DNA from: Streptomyces nymphaeiformis
Lineage (GTDB): Bacteria; Actinomycetota; Actinomycetes; Streptomycetales; Streptomycetaceae
DNA: 64,000 bases
Assembly (NCBI RefSeq): GCF_014203895.1
Contig: NZ_JACHJY010000005.1
Coordinates: forward strand, 1 to 64,000
Reading direction: 5' to 3'
Shown: in pieces, positions 25,320-34,198 of the stretch
How positions within the stretch are numbered: the stretch's first letter is position 1
Layout: every line of letters begins with the position of its first letter
Notes under the pieces: generated by a model
What the model was told of the DNA's origin: nothing
The model's input: the letters and a program-made list of their open reading frames with translations, nothing else
Databases searched by the model: none
Made by a program: the position numbers and the translations under genes

Positions 25320-27158
25320 ATGGTCATGGTCACGAAGGTTCCACCCCGCCCCGCCCCCGCCCGCAGAGCCCTCCGACTGCTGCTCGCCGGCGGCCTCGCC
25401 GCCGGCTCCCTCGTCGTCGCCCCCGGCACCGTGCAGGCGGAGGACGGGAAGTCCGGCGGCACCACCCTCACGGTCGCCGTCTCGCAGAGCATCGACTCGC
25501 TGAGCCCGTTCCTCGCCCAGAAGCTCACCTCGACCAGCATCCACCGGCTGGCGTACGAGTACCTCACGAACTACGACCCGAAGGACGCGCACACGATCCC
25601 GGGTCTGGCGACCGCGTGGACGTCCTCGGCGGACAAGCTGACGTGGACGTACACGATCCGCAAGGACTCGACCTGGTCCGACGGGCAGCAGGCCACCGCC
25701 GAGGACGCGGCCTGGACCTTCAACAAGATGATGACCGACCCGAACGCCGCCACCGCCAACGGCAGCTTCACGGCGAACTTCGCGCAGGTCACCGCGCCCG
25801 ACCCGCAGACCCTGGTGATCCGGCTGAAGAAGCCGCAGGCGACGATGACGGCCCTCGACGTGCCGATCGTGCCGAAGCACGTCTGGGAGAAGGTCACCGA
25901 CTTCTCGAAGTTCAACAACGACAAGCAGTTCCCGATCGTCGGGAACGGCCCCTTCGTCATCACCGACTTCAAGGTCGACCAGTACATCAAGCTCAAGCCG
26001 AACAAGAAGTTCTGGCGGGGCGCACCCAAGTTCGACGAACTGGTCTTCAAGTACTACAAGGACGGCGACGCGGCCGTCGCGGCCCTGCAGAAGGGCGAGG
26101 TGTCCTTCGTACCGAACCTGACGCCCGCCCAGGCGGCGGCCCTGAAGACCCAGAAGGACATCAAGGTCAACGACGCCCCCGGCCGCCGCTTCTACGCCCT
26201 CGCCACCAACCCGGGCGCGAAGGCCCAGGACGGCAAGGCCTTCGGCAACGGCAACAAGGCGCTGCTCGACCCCGAGGTCCGCAAGGCGCTCTTCCTCGCC
26301 GTCGACCGCACCACCCTCGTCGACAAGGTCTTCCAGGGCCACGCCGTCGAGGGCGAGGGGTACATCCCGCCGCGCTTCGGCTCGTACTTCTGGAAGCCGG
26401 AGACCGCGCAGGAGCGGGCGTACGACCCGGTGCGGGCGGAGAAGGTCCTCGACACCGCCGGATACCGGAAGGACGCCGCCGGCAAGCGGCTCGGCAAGGA
26501 CGGCAGGCCGCTGGAGTTCCGGATCCTCTGTCACGCCACCGACCCGAACGACAAGGCGGTCGGCAAGTACCTCCAGGAGTGGTGGGGCAAGCTCGGCATC
26601 GGTCTGAAGGTCGAGTGCCTGGACAGCGTCTCGGACCCCTGGGTCAAGGGCGACTACGACCTCGCCTTCGACGGCTGGTCGGTCAACCCCGACCCGGACT
26701 ACGTCCTGTCCATCCACACCTGCGGCACGCTCCCGGCGACCCCGAAGGACTCCGGCGCCACCGACAACTTCATCTGCGACAAGCAGTTCGACGGGCTGTA
26801 CGCGCAGCAGGCGGTGGAGTACGACGCCGCCAAGCGGGCGGATCTGGTGAAGCGGATGCAGTCCCGGCTGTACGACACGGGGTACATGAACGTCATGGCC
26901 TACCCGAACGCCCTGGAGGCGTACCGCACGGACCAGATCAGGTCCATCACGACCATGCCCGAGGCCGCCGGGAACCTGTGGGGCCAGGACGGCTACTGGA
27001 GCTGGTGGTCCGCCGTGCCCGCGGCGCAGGCCGAGGACTCCGACGGCGGCTCGTCCACCGGGGTGATCGTCGGCATCGTCGCGGCCGTGGTGGTCGTCGT
27101 CGGCGTCGGCGCCTTCCTCGGGATGCGCCGCCGCTCCACCGCCGACGACCGCGAGTAG
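25320..27158 (+). CDS. ABC importer substrate-binding protein, family 5 (peptide/nickel type), C-terminally anchored
   Basis: The 612-residue protein has a signal peptide (about 1-38, cut near TVQA-ED) and no lipobox cysteine. A family-5 solute-binding fold follows (TLTVAVSQSIDSLSPF, GLATAW, YTIRKDSTWSDGQ, GNGPFVI, VRKALFLAVDR). The end is a Gly/Val-rich transmembrane helix and RRRS tail (about 580-605). Most Gram-positive binding proteins are lipoproteins; here membrane retention seems to use the C-terminal helix instead. Two ATG codons (25320, 25326) are possible starts. It heads a five-gene importer operon; the substrate (oligopeptide, dipeptide or other) cannot be told from sequence. Confidence 0.9.
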   Translation: MVMVTKVPPRPAPARRALRLLLAGGLAAGSLVVAPGTVQAEDGKSGGTTLTVAVSQSIDSLSPFLAQKLTSTSIHRLAYEYLTNYDPKDAHTIPGLATAWTSSADKLTWTYTIRKDSTWSDGQQATAEDAAWTFNKMMTDPNAATANGSFTANFAQVTAPDPQTLVIRLKKPQATMTALDVPIVPKHVWEKVTDFSKFNNDKQFPIVGNGPFVITDFKVDQYIKLKPNKKFWRGAPKFDELVFKYYKDGDAAVAALQKGEVSFVPNLTPAQAAALKTQKDIKVNDAPGRRFYALATNPGAKAQDGKAFGNGNKALLDPEVRKALFLAVDRTTLVDKVFQGHAVEGEGYIPPRFGSYFWKPETAQERAYDPVRAEKVLDTAGYRKDAAGKRLGKDGRPLEFRILCHATDPNDKAVGKYLQEWWGKLGIGLKVECLDSVSDPWVKGDYDLAFDGWSVNPDPDYVLSIHTCGTLPATPKDSGATDNFICDKQFDGLYAQQAVEYDAAKRADLVKRMQSRLYDTGYMNVMAYPNALEAYRTDQIRSITTMPEAAGNLWGQDGYWSWWSAVPAAQAEDSDGGSSTGVIVGIVAAVVVVVGVGAFLGMRRRSTADDRE

Positions 27159-27161
27159 TAC

Positions 27162-28223
27162 GTGACGACGGCAAGCACCCCCGCCGACGTGGCGCGGGCC
27201 GAGAAGGCCCGCGCCACGGACGGCGCACCCCGCACCGGTTCCTCCCTCGGCTATCTCCGCCATGCGGCGGGGAAGGTCGGCGGCGCGCTCGTCTCGCTCC
27301 TCGCCGTCCTGGTCACCAGCTTCTTCCTGTTCCGGATCATCCCCGGTGACCCGGTGAAGGCGATGACCCACGGCGTGCCCACCTCGGCCGAGCAACTCGC
27401 CACGCTGCGCCGCCAGTTCGGTCTCGACCTGCCGCTGTGGCAGCAGTTCACCGACTACTGCGCCAAGGCGCTGAGCGGCGACCTCGGCACCTCGTTCCAG
27501 TTCCGCGCGCCCGTCGGCGACCTCATCGCGGAGAAGCTCCCGGCGACGCTGCTGCTCACCGGGGTCGCCGTGGTGATCTACTCGGCGCTCGGCCTCTGGC
27601 TGGGCACCCGCTCGGCCTGGCGGCACGGCAGGCTCGGCGACAAGCTGAACACGGGGATCGCGCTGACCCTGTGGTCGGTGCCCTCCTTCTGGCTCGGGCT
27701 GATCCTCATCATCGTCTTCTCGGTGGGCATGGGGCCGATCCCGGGGCTCTTCCCGACCGGCGGCATGGAGTCGGGGACGGGCGAGACCGGTTTCGCGTAC
27801 GCCCTGGACGTCGCGCACCACCTGGTGCTGCCCGTGGTCACGCTCGTCGCCGTCGGCTACGCGCAGACGCTGCTCGTGATGCGCTCCTCGCTCCTCGACG
27901 AGATGGGCGGCGACTACCTGACGACGGCGCGGGCGAAGGGGCTGCGGGACGACGTCGTGCGGCGCAGGCACGCCGTGCCGAACGCGCTGCTTCCGACCGT
28001 CACCATGATCTTCATCAACCTGGGCCACGTGGCGGCCGGTTCGATCCTGGTGGAGACCGTGTTCTCCTGGCCGGGACTCGGCGGGCTGTTCTACCAGGCG
28101 CTCAGCGTGCCCGATCTGCCGCTCGTGCAGGGCCTGTTCGTGGTCTTCGCCGGAGCGATGATCCTGATGAACCTGATCGCCGACCTGCTCTATCCGCTGC
28201 TCGACCCCCGGGTGGGCCGATGA
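27162..28223 (+). CDS. ABC importer permease, DppB/OppB type
   Basis: The 353-residue protein has about six membrane helices, the N-terminal helix with FFLFRIIPGDPV typical of DppB/OppB, and the EAA-type loop around GDYLTTARAKGLRDDVVRRRHAVPNALLP that contacts the ATPases. The start is GTG at 27162, three bases after the binding-protein stop. Its stop overlaps the next start in ATGA, so translation is coupled. It forms the channel together with the DppC-type permease. Confidence 0.93.
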   Translation: MTTASTPADVARAEKARATDGAPRTGSSLGYLRHAAGKVGGALVSLLAVLVTSFFLFRIIPGDPVKAMTHGVPTSAEQLATLRRQFGLDLPLWQQFTDYCAKALSGDLGTSFQFRAPVGDLIAEKLPATLLLTGVAVVIYSALGLWLGTRSAWRHGRLGDKLNTGIALTLWSVPSFWLGLILIIVFSVGMGPIPGLFPTGGMESGTGETGFAYALDVAHHLVLPVVTLVAVGYAQTLLVMRSSLLDEMGGDYLTTARAKGLRDDVVRRRHAVPNALLPTVTMIFINLGHVAAGSILVETVFSWPGLGGLFYQALSVPDLPLVQGLFVVFAGAMILMNLIADLLYPLLDPRVGR

Positions 28224-29100
28224 CCTCTCTCGCATGGGAGCGCCGCAAGGGTTCGGTCGCGCGCTTCTGGACGTCGTACCGGACCCGTCGCGCCGGGCTC
28301 TACGGCCTGGCCGGCCTCGTCCTGATCGCGCTGCTCGCGCTCACCGCCCCGTGGACCGTCGGCTCCGACGTGCAGTCGGTGACGGAGGCGCCGGGCACGG
28401 CCCTGGAGCCGCCGAGCGCCGCGTTCCCGCTGGGCACCGACCAGTTCGGGCGCTCGCTGCTCGGCCTGCTGATCTGGGGGGCCCGGATCTCGCTGCTCGT
28501 CGGCCTGCTCGCGGCGACCCTGTCGGTCGCCATCGGGACCCTGGTCGGCATCATCGCCGGGCACTACGGCGGCTGGTTCTCGACCGTCGTCATGCGGATC
28601 ACCGACTGGTTCCTGGTGATGCCGACGCTGGTGCTCGCGATCGTCCTCGCCACCGTGATGTCCCGGTCGATGTGGACGGTGGTCCTCGCCATCGGAGTGA
28701 CGTCCTGGCCGACCACCGCCCGGCTCGTACGGGCGCAGACGATCGCGGTGGAGTCCCGCCCGTACATCGAACGGGCGACCGCGCTCGGCGGCGGCCACCG
28801 GCACGTCATGCTCCGGCACGTCCTGCCGAACGTGATGCCGCTGGTGCTCGCGCAGACCACCCTCGGCATCTCGACCGCGATCCTCACCGAGGCGACGCTC
28901 GCGTTCCTCGGCCTCGGCGACCCGACGGTCGTCTCCTGGGGCGGGATGCTCCAGGACGCGAGGGAGGCGGGCGCCGTCTCCTCCGGGCACTGGTGGTACC
29001 TGGCCCCGCCCGGGATCGCGATCGCCCTGGTCGCGCTCGCGTTCACGCTGTGCGGCCGGGCCGTGGAGTCCGTACTGAACCCGAAGCTGGGGGTGGGGCG

Positions 29101-29104
<4 letters not shown>
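28220..29104 (+). CDS. ABC importer permease, DppC/OppC type
   Basis: The 294-residue protein has the N-terminal segment and first helix typical of DppC, the motif PLGTDQFGRSLLGLLIWGARISL, and the ATPase-contact loop ESRPYIERATALGGGHRHVMLRHVLPN. The ATG at 28220 lies within the ATGA overlap with the previous gene; a long in-frame extension upstream is not coding. Its own stop overlaps the next ATG in the same way. Confidence 0.93.
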
Positions 29105-30049
<945 letters not shown>

Positions 30050-30066
<17 letters not shown>

Positions 30067-30109
30067 GCGGCGAGACGCGTGGGGAACACGTCATGAGCAC
30101 CGAGGCCCC
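30050..30109 (+). repeat. 30-bp tandem duplication of the start region of the second ATPase gene
   Basis: GTGGGGAGCACGTCATGAGC (30050) recurs one 30-bp period later as GTGGGGAACACGTCATGAGC (30080). Each copy supplies a GTGGGG-like ribosome site and an in-frame ATG (30063 and 30093). Confidence 0.8.
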
Positions 30110-31073
30110 CGCACGCCCCCTCCTGTCGGCGCGCGGACTGCACGTCACCTTCCCGGGGCGGCGGGGCGCGCCGCCCGCGCGCGCGGTGGACGGCGTGGAC
30201 CTGGACATCGGTGCCGGCGAGATCGTGGCCCTCGTCGGCGAGTCCGGCTGCGGCAAGACGACGCTGGCCCGCTCGCTGCTCGGCCTGGTCCGGCCCACGG
30301 CGGGGGCGGTGTCCTTCGACGGCCGGCCGCTCGCGTACTCCTCCGGGGCGCTCAGGGCCTACCGGAAGCGGGCGCAGCTGGTCCTCCAGGACCCGAGCGG
30401 CTCGCTGAACCCCCGGCACACCGTGTACGACGCGGTGGCGGAGGGGCTGCGGATCCACGGGTACGCGGGGGACGAGCGGACGGCGGTCGCCGAGGCCCTG
30501 TCCCGGGCCGGGCTCCGCCCTCCCGAGCGCTTCTTCCTGCGCTACCCGCACGAGCTGTCCGGCGGGCAGCGGCAGCGCGTGGTCATCGCGGGCGCGCTGG
30601 TCCTGGAACCCGAACTGATCGTCGCCGACGAGCCGGTGGCGTCCCTGGACGCGTCCGTACGGGGCGAGATCCTGGCGCTGCTGCTCCGCCTCCGCGACGA
30701 ACTGGGCCTGTCCGCGCTCGTGGTGACGCACGACCTGGGGCTCGCGTGGAACATCGCGGACCGGGTGGCGGTGATGTACCTGGGCCGGGTCGTGGAGACG
30801 GGCCCGGTGGAGTCGGTCCTGACGAATCCTCAGCATCCGTACACTCGGGCGCTGTTGTCGGTGCTCCCGGAGTCGGAGGGCGCTCCGGTGGTCCTGACGG
30901 GCGAACCCCCGGACCCGTCCCGCATCCCCTCCGGCTGCCGCTTCCACGCCCGCTGCCAACTCCTCGCCTCGGGCGAGGCGACGACGATCGCGGACCGCTG
31001 CCGGGGCGAGGACCTGCCGGTCCTGGGCGGCGCCGGGGAGTCGGTGGCGTGCCACTGGGTGACGCGGGGCTGA
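30063..31073 (+). CDS. ABC importer ATPase, DppF/OppF type
   Basis: The product is 336 residues from the first ATG (30063) or 326 from the second (30093). It shows Walker A GESGCGKTT, LVLQDPSGSLNPRHTV, ABC signature LSGGQRQR, Walker B LIVADEPVASLD, and the C-terminal oligopeptide domain with GCRFHARCQLL. The first start overlaps the previous stop (ATGA) and gives coupling; the second sits in a duplicated copy of the same sequence. It is the last gene of the importer operon. The 243-bp gap that follows holds a dispersed palindromic repeat. Confidence 0.93.
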
Positions 31074-31080
31074 GCCGCGC

Positions 31081-31155
31081 CCCCGTTGTGGGCGGCGTTT
31101 CCGCGCCCCGTTGTGGGCATGCGTTCCGCCGGGCGGAACGCGGAGGCGCGGCGGA
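31081..31155. repeat. Dispersed palindromic mosaic element, short copy
   Basis: CCCCGTTGTGGGC occurs here twice (about 31082 and 31104). The second copy continues as ATGCGTTCCGC and is followed by GGCGGAACGCGGAGGCG, so the GCGTTCCGCC/GGCGGAACGC part folds on itself. The same blocks are found near 48114 and 48290. It sits after the importer operon in non-coding DNA. Confidence 0.7.
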
Positions 31156-31316
31156 GGCGGGGACGCGGTCACGCCGTTCACCGCGCTGCACCCGAACCGG
31201 GCCTCCTCGGACGAAGCCTCGCCACCGCAGTCCTTGATCACGTTGCCACCCCGCGTCTGTGGGAGATTGGTCCGCAGACACGGGGCAGCGGCACGGCACG
31301 TGAGAGGCGAGCAGTC

Positions 31317-32312
31317 ATGGAACCCGGACGGCACATCGTGTTCGTCGTGTTCGACGGCATCAAGATGCTCGACGTGGTCGGCCCGGCGGAGGTGTTCGCC
31401 GAGGCCAATCTGTTCGGCGCCGACTACGTGCTCGGCTACGCCTCGCCGTCCGGGGAGCCGGTCGTCACCTCTGTGGGCCTGCGCCTTCCCGTCGGCGGGA
31501 CGGTGGCCGATGTGGCCGAGGCGGACACGGTCGTCGTCTCAGGCGGCGACGTCCTGGTCACTCGGGCCGTCCCCGCCGATCTGACCGAAGCGATCCGCAT
31601 GCTCCGGCCCCGTGCCCGGCGGCTGGTGTCGATCTGCACCGGATCGTTCGCCCTTGCCGCCGCCGGGGTCCTGGACGGACGGCGGGCCACCACCCACTGG
31701 CGGCACGCCCGGCTGCTCTCCCGCGCCTACCCCGATGTCCGGGTGCAGCCCGACGCCCTGTTCGTCGAGGACGACGGCATCGTCACCTCGGCGGGCGTCT
31801 CCGCCGGCATCGACCTGGCCCTGGCCCTGGTGGAACAGGACCACGGCGCCGACCTGGCTCGGAACGTCGCCCGCAGCCTCGTGGTCTTCATGCAGCGCCC
31901 CGGCGGGCAGTCCCAGTTCTCGGCGCCGTTGGAGGTACGTCCGCCCCGCACACCGGCCCTGCGCTCCGTGGTCGACCTCGTCGCGGCGCAGCCCGGGCTC
32001 CCGCACACCGTCGGCTCACTGGCCGCCCTGATCGGCGTCAGCCCGCGCCACCTGGCGCGGATGTTCACCGCCGAGCTGGACATCACTCCGGCGCGGTTCG
32101 TCGAGCAGGTCCGTCTCGACCATGCGAAAGCGCTGCTCGACTCGGGCAGCGGGGTGGCCGAGGCGGCGCGGGCCGCCGGATTCGGGAGCTCGGAGACGAT
32201 GCGCCGCACCTTCGTGGCCCGCCTGGGCGTCTCGCCGAGCGGCTACCTGGCCCGGTTCGCCACCGCCCGGCGCGACGGCGGCGAGGACGACACGGCGGCC
32301 CACGCCCGCTGA
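31317..32312 (+). CDS. GlxA-family transcriptional regulator (DJ-1/PfpI-like domain plus AraC HTH)
   Basis: The 331-residue protein has residues 1-190 forming a DJ-1/PfpI-like amidotransferase fold with the nucleophile elbow SICTGSFALAAAG (Cys107). Residues 220-320 form an AraC-type DNA-binding domain with two helix-turn-helix units (TVGSLAALIGVSPRHLARMF and GVAEAARAAGFGSSETMRRTF). This is the GlxA/FtrA architecture. The ATG at 31317 follows GAGAGG. It is 141 bp upstream of an HD-domain gene on the same strand, a likely target. The inducer is unknown; relatives respond to nitrogenous or carbonyl metabolites. Confidence 0.92.
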   Translation: MEPGRHIVFVVFDGIKMLDVVGPAEVFAEANLFGADYVLGYASPSGEPVVTSVGLRLPVGGTVADVAEADTVVVSGGDVLVTRAVPADLTEAIRMLRPRARRLVSICTGSFALAAAGVLDGRRATTHWRHARLLSRAYPDVRVQPDALFVEDDGIVTSAGVSAGIDLALALVEQDHGADLARNVARSLVVFMQRPGGQSQFSAPLEVRPPRTPALRSVVDLVAAQPGLPHTVGSLAALIGVSPRHLARMFTAELDITPARFVEQVRLDHAKALLDSGSGVAEAARAAGFGSSETMRRTFVARLGVSPSGYLARFATARRDGGEDDTAAHAR

Positions 32313-32453
32313 CCCCTCGTCCGGACGCGACCACGGTCCGCGTCCGGACGAGGTCCGGATCTGTGGGATGCCCGGCAGTTCGGGCGGTGGGCCGGACGGT
32401 GATCCGGAGGAACTCTGGAAGCAGTCCACTCCACACCCGACCAAGGAGGACCC

Positions 32454-33092
32454 ATGGCGGAGAACATCGCGGGAATCGTCATTCCCGACACCCCGCTGGT
32501 CCGCGAGGCCACCAGCCTCGTCCTCGACGCCGCCGACGAGACGCTCTTCCACCACTCGCGTCGGGTCTACCTCTGGGGATCGCTGAAAGCAGCCGCGCGC
32601 GGACTCGATGCCGACCCCGAGCTCGCCTACGTCGGCGGTCTCTTCCACGACCTCGGCCTCACCCCGGCCTACGCCACCAAGGACCGGCGCTTCGAGCTCG
32701 ACGGCGCCGAGGTCGCCCGCACCTTCCTGCTCGACCACGGCCGCACCGAGCAGGAGGCCCGCGATGTCTGGCTGGCCATCGCGCTGCACACGACACCCGA
32801 GATCCCGCTCCAGCTGGCACCGGAGGTCGCCGTGGTGACCCTCGGCGTCGAGACCGACGTCCTCGGTCTCGACCTCACCGAGATCACCGAACAGCAGCGG
32901 GCCGAGGTCGTCGCCGCGCACCCGCGCCCCGACTTCAAGAACCGCATCCTGAGGGCCTTCTACGAGGGCATGGCCGAGCGTCCCGACACCACCTTCGGAA
33001 CCATGAACGACGACGTGCTGGCCCACTTCGACCCGTCGTTCAGCCGGAAGGACTTCGTCGAGGTCATCCGGAACAACCCCTGGCCGGAGTGA
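32454..33092 (+). CDS. HD-domain hydrolase, cyanamide hydratase-like
   Basis: This is a 212-residue HD-superfamily protein. The metal-site residues appear to be H33/H34 (LFHHSRRVY), H65-D66 (GGLFHDLGLT), H112 (AIALHTTPEI) and Asp136 in the VETDVLGLD stretch. The spacing and the HSRRVYLWG motif resemble fungal cyanamide hydratases and related small-nitrile HD enzymes more than (p)ppGpp hydrolases. The start ATG 32454 follows CCAAGGAGGACCC, a strong ribosome site. It lies downstream of the GlxA-type regulator. Substrate assignment is a guess; the metal-dependent HD class is solid. Confidence 0.85.
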   Translation: MAENIAGIVIPDTPLVREATSLVLDAADETLFHHSRRVYLWGSLKAAARGLDADPELAYVGGLFHDLGLTPAYATKDRRFELDGAEVARTFLLDHGRTEQEARDVWLAIALHTTPEIPLQLAPEVAVVTLGVETDVLGLDLTEITEQQRAEVVAAHPRPDFKNRILRAFYEGMAERPDTTFGTMNDDVLAHFDPSFSRKDFVEVIRNNPWPE

Positions 33093-33119
33093 GGCCGCGA
33101 CGGCGGCGTCACGCTGCGC

Positions 33120-33195
33120 CGGATCATGTGCCGCCCCGCCTCCCGGCGGTCGGGCTCCCGCCCTGCGGGACGCCTGCCCACACCGGCAGTGGGCA
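33120..33195. repeat. Dispersed palindromic mosaic element, partial copy
   Basis: CCCGCCCTGCGGGACG followed by CCTGCCCACACCGG and CAGTGGGCA corresponds to the right-hand part of the larger element near 48340. It fills most of the 114-bp gap between two convergent genes and can fold into hairpins, so it may also serve as their terminator. Confidence 0.6.
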
Positions 33196-33206
33196 TCCGG
33201 CGCCCG

Positions 33207-34160
33207 TCAGGCGCGGTCGTACTCCTCCGTCAGCTCCCGGCACCGCTTCACGTCGCCCGCCATCGCCTGCAGCAGATCGTCCAGCGTGTCGAACTTCAGC
33301 ATCCCCCGCACGTACGCCAGGAAGTCCACCGTCACGTGCAGCCCGTACAGGTCGAGCCCCTCGCGGTCGATCGCGTACGCCTCGACGGTCCGCTCCGTGC
33401 CGTCGAACTGCGGGTTCGTGCCGACCGAGATCGCCGCCGGCATCCGCTCCCCCGCGGCCGTCAGCCAGCCCGCGTACACGCCGTCCGCCGGGATCGCCGT
33501 GTGCGGCAGGGTCTCGACGTTGGCCGTCGGGAAGCCGAGCTCGCGGCCGCGCTGCGCGCCGCGGACGACGATGCCCTCGACCCGGTGCGGCCGGCCGAGG
33601 ATCTCGGCCGCGCCGGCCATGTCGCCCTCGGCGACCAGGCGGCGGGTGAGGGTGGAGGAGAAGGGCTGTCCGCCGCCGGCGGCCCCGCTGACGTACAGGT
33701 CGATGACCTCGACCTCGTAGTCGTACGTGGCGCCCAGCTCGGTCAGGAACGCGACGTTGCCCGCGGCCCGGTGCCCGAAGCGGAAGTTGGGGCCCTCGAT
33801 GACGGCCTTCGCGTGCAGCTTGTCGACGAGCACCTTGACGATGAAGTCGGCCGGGGACAGCTGGGAGAACTCGGCGGTGAACGGCAGCACGAGCACCGCG
33901 TCCACCCCCAGCTCCTCGATCAGCTCGGCGCGCCGGTGGTGCGGGGCGAGCAGCGGCGGGTGGCTGCCGGGGCGCACGACCTCGGAGGGGTGCGGGTCGA
34001 AGGTGACGACGACGGAGGGGACGCCCAGCTCACGGGCGCGCTCCACGGCACGCCCGATGATCAGCTGGTGTCCGCGGTGCACCCCGTCGTAGGAGCCGAT
34101 GGTGACGACGCTGCGTCCCCAGTCCTGGGGGATGTCCTCCAAGCCACGCCAGCGCTGCAC
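33207..34160 (-). CDS. ribF: Bifunctional riboflavin kinase / FAD synthetase
   Basis: The 317-residue protein has an N-terminal FMN adenylyltransferase domain with IGSYDGVHRGHQLIIGRAV (nucleotide-binding GxxDGVHxGH) and a C-terminal riboflavin kinase domain (about 185-305) with RGRELGFPTANVE and ISVGTNPQFDGTERTVEAYAID. It makes FMN and FAD from riboflavin. It is the last gene of the leftward translation cluster; the large STAND-like gene precedes it with 38 bases between. The start GTG at 34160 gives the usual length. Confidence 0.96.
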   Translation of the reverse strand: MQRWRGLEDIPQDWGRSVVTIGSYDGVHRGHQLIIGRAVERARELGVPSVVVTFDPHPSEVVRPGSHPPLLAPHHRRAELIEELGVDAVLVLPFTAEFSQLSPADFIVKVLVDKLHAKAVIEGPNFRFGHRAAGNVAFLTELGATYDYEVEVIDLYVSGAAGGGQPFSSTLTRRLVAEGDMAGAAEILGRPHRVEGIVVRGAQRGRELGFPTANVETLPHTAIPADGVYAGWLTAAGERMPAAISVGTNPQFDGTERTVEAYAIDREGLDLYGLHVTVDFLAYVRGMLKFDTLDDLLQAMAGDVKRCRELTEEYDRA

Positions 34161-34198
34161 TGTGACCGCTCCTCGTCCGCCTGTTCGCCCTGTTCGCC

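Noticed and set aside
25311..28235. Antisense frame opposite the importer genes
   Set aside because: Shadow frame; the plus strand has coupled ABC transporter genes with correct ribosome sites.
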